DNA of 64,000 bases from Quercus robur. Taxonomy: Eukaryota > Streptophyta > Magnoliopsida > Fagales > Fagaceae. Where the stretch lies: the NCBI RefSeq assembly GCF_932294415.1, contig NC_065536.1:40322354-40386353 (forward strand), in the 5' to 3' direction. This document shows, one piece after another, positions 55,141 to 64,000 of this stretch. The translations under genes were made by a program, and so were the position numbers. Below the pieces are notes generated by a model that saw only the letters and a list, made by a program, of their open reading frames with translations, was not told the DNA's origin and ran no database searches. The stretch's first letter is position 1. Each line of letters starts with the position of its first letter.

Positions 55141-57482
55141 ATGACTAGAGTGACCAATGTGGTTGCACCTCCTACACATGATTCTTCAAATTTTGTTCCC
55201 TATAATCCCCCTCCAAAGAAGAATCTTGAGGACACTTTGCAACAATTCATGCAGACTCAATCCACTATTAATAATTAGACCTCACAAGCCATAAATGACA
55301 TTAGGAGCACTCTTACTAAATTGACAACATCCTTGAGCACAATAGAAAAGGGTAAGTTTCCATCTCAACCACAACCAAACCCCCAAGGTCAATTTTGTGT
55401 TGATGATTGTACTTCCTCTAAAAATAAAGTGAGTCAAGTTAAATCTGTAACTACTCTTCGTAGTGGGAAAATCATTGAAAAAAATATTCCTAAAAGCAAT
55501 ACACATGATGAGTCTTCCAAAATAAAGAGTAATGATGAAGTCCTTGAGCCTAAATCTAATGAAATTGAAAGGTGTCCTATCCCTGCTCCTTTTCCCCAAA
55601 GGTTGATTCCCCCTCAAAAAGTAAATCAAAATTTTGAAATCCTTGAAGTGCTTAAGCAAGTTAAAGTGAGCATTCCTCTTTTGGATGCCATAAAGCAAAT
55701 TCCATCATATGCTAAATTTTTGAAAGATTTGTGTACTGTTAAGCGTAAGCTTAATATACATAAGAAGGCATTTTTTACTGAACAAGTTAGTGCAATCATT
55801 CAAAACAATAGACCTCTAAAGTTTAAAGATCCAAGTTGTCCCACTATTTCATGTGTGATTGGTAATTCAAAAATAGAGAGAGTTTTGCTTGATCTTGGGG
55901 CAAGTGTGAATCTTTTGTCATATTTAGTGTATGAGCAATTAGGTCTAGGCGAGTTAAAACCCACTTCCATAATTTTACAACTTGCCGATCGATCTGTGAT
56001 TGTTCCAAAGGGTGTTGTTAAGGATGTTTTGGTTCAAGTGGACAAATTTTATTTTCTTGTTGACTTTATTATTTTGGACATGCATCCTGCTTCGAATGCT
56101 AATTCTCAAATATTTGTGATTTTAGGATGCCCATTTCTTGCAACTTCTAATGCATTGATAAATTGTAGAAGTGGAATCTTAAAATTATCTTTTGGCAATA
56201 TGACCTTTGAGCTTAATATTTTTAATACTTGTGAGCAACCTAGAGATGAAGAGGATGTGCATGAAGTTGACTTAATTGAAACACTTTTTCAAGAATAATT
56301 CAACAAAACATGTTTTTTAGATCCATTAGAAGCTTGTCTAGTCAATTCATGTGATTTTAATTTTGATGAGAATTCTGAAATTGCATACATTCACTGTCTT
56401 TTGGAATCTACGCAGGAATTGGAAGTGAGCAATTGGAAATTGAAATATGAGGAGTTGCCACCTCATGAGATAAAGTTGTCGCCATCTAGTGAGCAAGTAC
56501 CAAAATTGGAGTTGAAGCCCTTGCCCGTTGAACTCAAGTATGCTTTTCTAGGAACTGTCATGACTTTTCCTGTGGTAATTTCTTCTAAACTTGACTCTTT
56601 GCAAGAAGGTAAGTTATTAAATGTTTTGAGAATACATAAGAGTGCCATAGGAAGGAACATAGCTGACATTAAAGGAATTAGCCCATTGGTTTGTACTCAC
56701 AAGATTTATTTAGAGGACAATGCTAAACCATCTAGGGAGATGCAACATAGGTTAAACCCTACAATGAAAGAGGTAGTTAGGACTGAAGTGCTGAAATTGT
56801 TAGATGTGGGTATCATATACCCCATCGCAGATAGTAAATGGGTAAGTCCTACTCAAGTGGTGCCTAAGAAATCTGGAATAACTGTGGTAAAAAATGAGAA
56901 CAATGAGTTAATTCCAACTCATATCACCACAAGTTGGCGCATGTGTATTGATTATAGAAAATTGAATGCAGTCACTAGGAAAGATCACTTCCCTTTACCT
57001 TTCTTGGATCAAGTTTTAGAGAGAGTATCAGATCATGAGTACTATTTCTTTTTAGATGGGTATTCTGGGTACTATCAAATTGAAATTGCATTTGAAGATC
57101 AAGAGAAAACCACATTTACTTGTCCTTTTGGAGGATGCCATTTGGTTTATGTAATGCACCTACCACTTTTCAAAGATGCGTGATAAGTATTTTTAGTGAC
57201 ATGGTTGAACATTATTTAGAGGTTTTCATGGATGATTTTTCTGTGTTTGGTGACTCTTTTGATGAATGCCTTTCTAATTTGCAAAAAGTCTTAACTAGGT
57301 GTGAAGAAAAAATTTACTACTAAATTGGGAAAAGTGTCATTCCATGGTCACAAAAGGGATTGTATTAGGCCACATTGTTTCTTCAAAAGGCATTGAGGTG
57401 GATAAAGCAAAGATTGAGTTGATTGCTAATTTGCCTACACCTAAGACTGTTAAAGATGTGAGATCATTCCTAGGACATGCTA
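55141..57482 (+). pseudogene. Gypsy gag C-terminus, protease and reverse transcriptase
   Basis: The frame opens MTRVTNVVAPPTH at 55141. A TAG (55276) and a TAA (56296) interrupt what is otherwise one frame to 57125. Gag/linker: CPIPAPFPQRLIPPQ and AIKQIPSYAKFLKDL. Protease: VLLDLGASVNLLS. RT: SWRMCIDYRKLN, HFPLPFLDQVLERV, FLDGYSGYYQI. A small deletion at about 57130 (CPFG-GCH, where CPFGTxAxRRMPFG is usual) shifts the frame. FMDDFSVFG (57226-57250, YxDD site) is intact. Another break near 57320 and a ~45-bp deletion near 57487 (GHARFL then NLLTNN) finish RT. Confidence 0.9.
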
Positions 57483-57489
57483 GATTTCT

Positions 57490-59343
57490 ATGTGTAACCT
57501 CTTAACAAATAACACTCCCTTTGAATGGACCCAAGCTTGCCAAGAAGCTTTTGATAAGCTAAAAGGCATGCTTACCACTGCACCTATCATGCAACCACCA
57601 AATTGGACTTTACCTTTTGAAATTACGTGTGATGCAAGTGATTATGCGATTGGAGCTGTTTTAGGGCAAAGAAAGGATAAAAAATCTCATGTAATTTATT
57701 ATGCAAGTAAGACTTTGAATAAAGCTCAAATGAATTATTCTACAATTGAAAAAGAGTTACTTGCTGTGGTATTTGCCTTAGATAAATTCCGTTCATATAT
57801 TCTTAGCTCTCTTGTTGTTGTTTTCACTGACCATGCAACTTTAAAATATCTTCTTTCAAAGAAGGATGCAAAGCCAAGGTTGATTAGATGGATTCTTCCA
57901 CTACAAGAATTTAATGTCACCATTAAAGATAAAAAGGGAGTAGAAAATATGGTGGCAGACCATCTGTCGCGCCTCACTTTTAATGAATCCATGGATGCAT
58001 TGCCCATTAGGGATTCATTCCCTGATGAACAATTGTTTTCCATCTCTACTTTGCCTTGGTATGCTGATATTGTCAATTTTCTTGTCACAGGCCAAACACC
58101 ATCACACTGGAGTGCTCAAGATAAGAAACGCTTCATGGTTGAGGTACGCAATTTTTTCTATGATGATCCTTATTCATTTAAGTATTGTCCAGATCAAATC
58201 ATTAGGAGATGTCTCCCTGATAATGAAATGTTTAGTGTCATCTCCTTTTGTCTTAATGAAGCTTGTGGAGGCCACTTTTCTTCAAGGAAAACTATTGCAA
58301 AGATTTTGCAATGTGGTTTTTATTGGCCTAATATGTTTAAAGACACTCATCATTTTTGCAAATCTTGTGAGTCTTGTCAAAAGTTGGGAGGAATAACTCA
58401 TAGAAATATGATGCCTTTAAACCCAATTTTAGTTGTTGAAATTTTTTATTGTTGGGGCATAAATTTCATGGGTCCATTCCCTCCTTTTGGATATCTTTAC
58501 ATTCTAGTGGCTGTAGCTTATGTTTCAAAATGGGTTGAGGCTATTCCTTGCAAAAAGAATGATCACAAAATTGTTTTGAAATTTTTAAAGGAAAATGTTT
58601 TGTCAAGGTTTGGCATCCCTAGGGCAATTATTAGTGATGGGGGCTTACACTTTTGCAACCGACCTTTTGAGGCATTAATGAGAAAATATTTCATAACACA
58701 CAAGGCTGCCACCCCATATCACCCACAAATAAGTGGACAAGTTGAGCTTACCAATAGGGAGATTAAAAAAAATTTGGAGAAGACGGTTAACCCAAATCGT
58801 AAAGATTGGTCTTTGAGGTTGAATGATGCACTTTGGGCATATCGCACTGCCTATAAAAATATTCTTGGTATGTCTCCCTATAGACTTGTTTATGGTAAAG
58901 CTTGTCACTTGCCTATGGAATTGGAACATAAATCATATTGGGCAATAAAGATGTTTAACTTTAACTTAGACAAGGCTAGTTCATTGAGAAAATTGCAATT
59001 GAATGAGTTGGAAGAAATTCGGCGTGATGCATATGAGAATTCTAGGATTTCTAAAGAAAGAATGAAGATTTTTCATGACCAAAAAATTTTAAGGAAATCA
59101 TTTGAACCATCTCAAAAAGTTCTCTTGTATAATTCTAGGTTACATTTGTTTCCCGGAAAACTGGACCTTTCATTGTTAAAAATGTTTTCCCCCATGGTGC
59201 CATAGAAATTGAAAATCCTAAGAATGGTAACATATTTAAGGTGAATGGACAATGTCTTAAGCCATTTCTTGAGAATTTTTCGCAAGAGAAGGAATCCATT
59301 AATTTGGAGGATCCCATTTATGAAGACTTGCCAAGCAATTAGC
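57490..59343 (+). pseudogene. Gypsy RNase H and integrase
   Basis: Open for 571 codons to 59205. RNase [50 protein letters not shown]. Integrase: HHCC zinc site ([22 protein letters not shown]), then the core. The first catalytic Asp is replaced by Asn in WGINFMGPF (codon 58462-58464). The second Asp (ISDGGLHF) and the Glu ([11 protein letters not shown]) are kept. A deletion near 59155 shifts the last part ([19 protein letters not shown] to LPSN-stop) to another frame. Confidence 0.9.
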
Positions 59344-61042
59344 ATAAGAGTTTGTGTCATAGTTTATATTGTGTTTTTTTCTTTTTCTTTTTCTTTTTTT
59401 TTTTTTTTTTGTTTTCTAACCCCTTTTGTAGGTGTTAAAAGTTTTTTTTTTTTTTCATTTATGTTCATCTCTTCAAGGTACTCTCTGTAATCTCTACTCT
59501 TTATTGTTTTTCCTTGTTAACATTGAGGACAATGTAAGTTTTAGGTTAGGGGGAGGAACTTGAGATGATTTGAATTTGGTTTTATTTTATGTTAAAAAAT
59601 TTTTTTTTTTGGGTTGTTTTTAGTGATTTTTGTTTCTGTTTTTGTTTTTAGTCCAATTTTCAAAACAAAAAAAAAAAGTGTTGCTTTAGCAAGAGTTTTA
59701 AGTCAAAGTTCTTTATGCTATTTCTATCTAAAGAATTCCACTATTTTTCATGCTCAACTAGTATGCACATGCACTTTAGCCACATGAACAAGTTTCTTGG
59801 ATGAGAGATAGAGATGACTTTGAAAATCTTGAAAATAAAATGTAGAGACTATAACCCAAGTGATTTCTTGAGCCATTCATTTTTTTAGAGGGTTATTTTC
59901 TTTTGACCTCATTTTTCATTTGGAAGAACATAACTTTTTTGTTGTTTAGTCTCATTATCATTTGATTTGGTCAAATGATAAGAATTCATCAAATTTTATG
60001 CCACACCTAAATATGTTAAAGTTGTGGATTTTGAAAAACTATCCCAATCCTTAAGAGATGATTTTAGGCCATCTTTGTTAATTTTGAGCCTTTATTATTT
60101 TCTTTCTTGATACATTACCTCTAGTCACCCATTTGAGCCTATTATTTTAGTCGTTCTTTCTCAAACCCTTTCCTAAGGTGTTCCAAGAATGAATGAAATC
60201 AAATTGTTTGATTACGATAAATTTGTGGTGAAATATTCAGAAGAAAATGAGGACTCACTCAAAAAAAAAAAAAAAAAAGAGTCATAAACAAAAAAGGAAA
60301 AATGTTGAAAAAAAAAAACGAATGTGAAAGTGGAAGAAATAGAGAATGAATTTGTTGATGAAATTTTGAAGAAAAAAGAAAAAAAAAAAAGTGAAAGTGC
60401 GATATTCAAGAAACTTGAGAGAATAAATTAATTGGCATATATTCAAAAGAAGTTGTCTCTCTAATTATTCTTTGGAACACTTTTTATTTTTACCTATACC
60501 CTTTGTTCTAAATTCCTCCTCTTTACCCTACATTACATCCCAATGAAAGTCCTATTTGATCTTAAGAAAGGAATGGTTTGGATCTTGACATGACTAATCA
60601 ATGTGTGTGGTGTAATATTCTTAGTGTTTGGCATCCTTTCATGAGACTATAAATATCCTTTATTTTGCTTCACCGTTCTTCATCTTATTTATATGTGAGA
60701 TATTAGTCTTTGTTCTATATTATTTTGCTCACATATGTTTGAGAGTGTTACACCCTTTTCGGAATGATTTTATTTGTTGAGTGTTAACAACTGTGAGATT
60801 TGAGTTGAAGCATAACTTTGGATAGAAATTCAAGCCATATTTATCTCAAGACTAAGGTTGTGTTTGTGTTGGCTAAACTATTCACACACTAAGTATTGAT
60901 GGCATGTGGAATATCTTTGATGGTTGTTAGTGTTTTGACCTTTGATTAACTATTTCTACTAAAGTAATAATTTTTTGTTATTTTGTGTCTTTGTCTCGAG
61001 TCGCTTAAATTGCTAGAGGCTGGCAATGAGCTGGTTGGGGAG
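59344..61042 (+). other. Gypsy 3' noncoding interior
   Basis: It begins with T-rich runs (59381-59412, 59443-59456), then AACATTGAGGACAATGTAAG (59519) and GGTTAGGGGGAGG, a block typical of Athila-type elements downstream of integrase. No env-like frame is readable. It ends with a purine-rich GGTTGGGGAG (61034-61042) that serves as the polypurine tract. Confidence 0.7.
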
Positions 61043-61655
61043 TGTGATAATAGCTTAATTTTGCACATTTATATCATTATTAGAAATCATTATCATACTT
61101 ATTTTGAGTTAATTCATGCATTTTATAGTTGATTTTGGAATAATGCTGAATAATCAATTTTGTGCTTAGTTGAATTTTAATGCGTGAATTTGTCTTTTGT
61201 AGGATAATCAAATTAAATAAGTGGATTTGTGCAAAGAAAAAAGCTAATAGACTTTAATTTTACAAGGGCCATGATAAAGTCAAAGAAAGCCAACCCAATT
61301 AAATTCAAGTCCAATTGGAGGAAGGAATCAAAGAAAATTTGCACCTAATCCAAGTCCAATTCAAATTAGGATTCCAGCTTGCGCACCAGTTAGTATTTGG
61401 AGCATAACTTTCAGCTCAGATGTCTAATCGAAATGATTCAAGTTATGCTGGAAAGATAACTTAAAGGGCTACAACTTTTTAGTTTACCCAAAGTCCGAAT
61501 TCTGAAGTTAAATGGGCCACAAACGTCAGTTAATTGAAGCCTAAAAACCTGGGATTTCCTCCAAATGGGAATTCAACTTGTAATAGGATTCCTTAACCTA
61601 TTTAAAGGCTCTTTAGGGCAACATTCAGAGGGGAGCTCCTGTAGAAGATAATTAA

Positions 61656-62811
61656 GGGTATTTTTGGTACACTGAATAGAGATTACGACATGAATTGTAA
61701 TATTTATTACTAGTAATAAAATGTGTTGTAATGTAATAACTAAACATATTCATTAGTTTGGTTGTAAGTTATAACATTAAAATGAAACTTAACATTTATT
61801 TTAGGAAATATCTTACTCATACAATTATATCTCCTTAAAAATTATTATTTTTGAATTTAAGAGAGATATGTGTTATTTTTTATGATTTTTTATTTTTATA
61901 ATTGTTAGATGTATATAGAAAGTTTGTTTATTTGGAAATATATTAAGTTTTGAAATTATTACTGTGGGGCTAGAGAACTTGTGACCCCGGCCCACTTTAC
62001 GTTAGGGCCCAAGGCCCGAGCTAAGGAGGGACATTGCGAGGACATACAATGAAAATCCAAATGGCCTAGAGATATGACCGAGGACGATTCTGTCATCGGC
62101 ATCCCAAAGCGCTCTTGGAAGAAAGGGCAAGTACGGTATAGGAACCCTCCGCATTGATGGAGAAAGGACCCCTAAACAGTGTGGCGATGAAGGACAAGGG
62201 ACAGGCTGCCATTACTGCAATTAAATACTCTGTGCCTGACAGAGCAATGCTTTTCAGTTTTTGCAACCACCCCCAACCACTTTGGGTATGGGCTGATAGG
62301 ACAAGTATCAGCCCTAGAAAACTGAACTTACACGTGGACGTTAGAGAGAGGGTAAAGGTTAGTATAAAAAGAGAAGGAAGCAGTCCAGAACAGGGGACGG
62401 GGAGGAGGGCCAAGAACTAGAGCCTCCCAGGCCGTGCCGAGGAGAAAACCTTCTTGGGCAAGCACGGTTCATCCTTGTGCAATTACCATGAACGCCATGA
62501 CTAACCACTGTCTGGTGACCAAGACCTAACCTTTTAGCCCACTCTCTACAAATTTATTATTTGGGCCTTAAACGTTCGAACCCAATAAAACCAATTTGGG
62601 GTCGTTACAAATTGAGTCCTTACAATTACACTTACTAAGGAATAGCTAATACAACCTTTTAAAGAGGAATAGTTATTCCTCATTTTGAAGAATAGCTATT
62701 CATAAAAAATGCTTATTCCTTGTAATAAAAACATAACCAAACTAAAGAATAACTAAACGATAGGAATAACTATTACATTACAGCGCTTATTACAGTCTAC
62801 CAAACATGCCC
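61656..62811. mobile_element. PIF/Harbinger-like MITE (Tourist type), split by a solo LTR
   Basis: Terminal inverted repeats: GGGTATTTTTGGTACACTG at the left and, inverted from the right end, GGGCATGTTTGGTAGACTG. The flanks TAA and TTA fit a 3-bp TWA target. The empty-site copy (around 16390-16400, reverse) lacks the whole unit. Inner inverted pairs around TTAGTTTGGTT (61756 and 62737) support foldback. Without the solo LTR it is about 490 bp and non-coding. Confidence 0.8.
61963..62624 (+). mobile_element. Solo LTR inside the MITE
   Basis: A 662-bp unit TGTGGGGC...CCTTACA with a perfect target duplication ATTAC (61958-61962, 62625-62629). It is G/C-richer than its surroundings and has no primer site or coding content. 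A TATAAAAAG box (62363-62371, in AGTATAAAAAGAG) suggests a plus-strand LTR promoter. The family is not identified. Confidence 0.9.
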
Positions 62812-63011
62812 TTAGGTTTTCTTAAAGTTTCTATACAATTTTTAGAGTTTTATTTATGTTATGGCTTGCTAAAAGCCTTGCTAAGGTAAGGGGTGAAACC
62901 CAACCGTTTATTGGTATGTTCTTAACAATTATTTATTATTTTTAATACTTATGTTTTTATGTTTTTGATTGTTTTACTCATCTAGAAAAGAGTTTAGTTC
63001 TATATAATCCT

Positions 63012-63788
63012 CAGTGGCGGCCCCAAGATTTTTTTCTAGGGGGGTCAATAAGAAGATACATCTTAGGTAAAATATGAATCTTACGGTTTACACGATTTCT
63101 TTATTACAAATTTGTCTATAGTACATACTAGTAGTAGAATAAAAAATATATTACAGGTTTAATTGACATATTTTTTCTTAATATAATGAACATGTTAATT
63201 ATGTTAAGTAAATTTTAATTATTAATACTTAAAATACTTTTATTTATTAGTTTAGGACAACTATATGTTCACATTGTACTATCAATGTAAAATTTACATT
63301 GCAAACAATTATACTTACACGTTTGTTTAGAATCAATGTAAGATTTACATTATAGATAATGATACTATATACATTTGCAAAAAATATACAATATTGTACA
63401 CATTTGTTTAGAAACACTATAAATATACAAGGTAAACTATGTATTTTCTATTAGTTTATTTCAAATTTGTTAAGATCTAAATGATTTATTTTATTTAAGA
63501 TTTAAGATTTTTAAAAAAATTACTTTTGTTGTTGGGCTTACTATTTCTCCCAAATTTTAGATAAAATTGGTTTATTGTTAGGCCTTTTTTGTGTTTAAAA
63601 AGATCAAAACATTATTAAGAGAATCATAATTAAACTTATTTCAAGTGGGTTTTAAAAAATTTAGTGTCATAGTGTTCAAATTTTTATTTTAGGAGGGTAA
63701 ACTAACAAAAAAAAAATTATATATATTAAAAAAAAAAATCTCATGGGGTTCATTTGAACCCCCTAAACTATGCATGGCGCCGCCCATG
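63012..63788. mobile_element. Non-autonomous hAT element
   Basis: The 8-bp target duplication ATAATCCT is perfect (63004-63011, 63789-63796). The ends are CAGTGGCGGCCCCA and, inverted, CATGGGCGGCGCCA, fitting the CAGTGGCGG-type hAT terminus. A subterminal AGGGGG(G/T)TC pair also mirrors. The 777-bp interior is AT-rich and non-coding. The related LTR copy (near 16180-16190, reverse) shows the empty site. Confidence 0.92.
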
Positions 63789-64000
63789 ATAATCCTTTGA
63801 TTTATCGTAGACTCCTAGTACGTTAAATGCTTAGTATTCCCTGTGAACTAGCTAGTTTTGTTTTGCCTAAAATCAATCAATTGCATGAAACTACCTTAGA
63901 CAATTAATTCTTGAGTTTTTTTTTTGTTAAATCATCCTACTAAAATCATCCTTCGTATGAATTTTAGTTGAGTTACAAAATAAATATTGTTAAGACTACT

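Larger units (their letters stand above)
55103..64000 (+). mobile_element. Degenerate Athila-type Ty3/gypsy element, 5' end missing
   Basis: A gag C-terminal part, protease, RT, RNase H and integrase are followed by a ~1.7-kb 3' noncoding part and an LTR starting about 61043. No 5' LTR matching 61043 onward is present upstream. The recognisable sequence begins near 55103 with TGTAGACACTTGATTTTGC, which looks like the start of a different LTR family. The last part of the LTR runs off the window. Lineage is judged from the PFPQRL gag block, the RT linker ITVVKNENNELIPT and the ATTGAGGACAATG motif (59521). Confidence 0.9.
61043..64000 (+). repeat. Gypsy 3' LTR, interrupted twice, runs off the window
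   Basis: It starts TGTGATAATAGCTTAATTTTGC after the purine tract. It matches the reverse complement of 15940-16630 in three blocks: about 61393-61655, 62812-63011 and 63797-64000. The two gaps are the insertions at 61656 and 63012. Its true end is beyond 64000. Confidence 0.85.

Noticed and set aside
62093-62420. Overlapping ~100-residue frames on both strands
   Set aside because: They lie wholly inside a solo LTR bounded by a perfect 5-bp duplication and match no known domain.

Overview
This is plant nuclear DNA, most likely from a woody eudicot. It has AT-rich intergenic sequence, spliced GT-AG gene structure, Ty1/copia and Athila-type Ty3/gypsy elements, plant L1 LINEs, and MULE, hAT and PIF/Harbinger-like miniature elements. 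The accessory ORFs of the gag-only elements look like proteins I associate with oak and grape relatives, so Fagaceae is my guess, not a result. No prokaryotic gene, CRISPR array, rRNA or convincing tRNA gene was seen. Almost everything recognisable is transposable-element DNA; the only clear host gene is a broken aldo-keto reductase (AKR) gene.

Layout. (1) 1-15244: LTR fragments, then Element A (minus strand, 1130-15244), a gag-only LTR retrotransposon, with Element B (2662-8959, plus strand, perfect 5-bp target duplication) nested inside it. (2) 15245-20299: AT-rich host DNA with a truncated gypsy LTR, two weak exon-like pieces and a decayed L1 relic. (3) 20300-29471: a solo LTR related to that of Element A, split by Element C (20324-28482), a third gag-only element with the best preserved accessory ORF. 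(4) 29477-32300: a decayed coding remnant cut by an L1 3' fragment, a TRIM-like element and small tandem repeats. (5) 32386-34708: the four-exon AKR gene on the minus strand, with a nonsense codon in exon 2. (6) 34752-51390: the AKR 5' region, torn apart by a nearly full-length L1 in the 5' leader and a foldback MULE-like element; the latter holds a Ty1/copia element, which in turn holds a Helitron-like insert. (7) 51390-55100: AT-rich DNA with a 1.38-kb MULE MITE, microsatellites and a poly-G run. (8) 55103-64000: a degenerate Athila-type element whose 3' LTR contains a MITE, a solo LTR inside that MITE, and a hAT element.

How the parts work together. Elements A, B and C share one plan: LTRs with an initiator-Met tRNA primer site, a gag-like region that stops after its second zinc knuckle, no pol, and a second transcription unit. 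In A and C that unit carries a PF20167-like accessory ORF with its own TATA box and 5'-leader intron; B keeps only the promoter side. In each element a family-specific cluster of short CpG-containing motifs lies just upstream of the TATA box in the LTR and again upstream of the internal TATA box. This duplicated motif-array promoter is the most interesting pattern in the window. The AKR locus separately shows how successive insertions displaced a promoter (two tandem copies with TATA boxes) from its gene.
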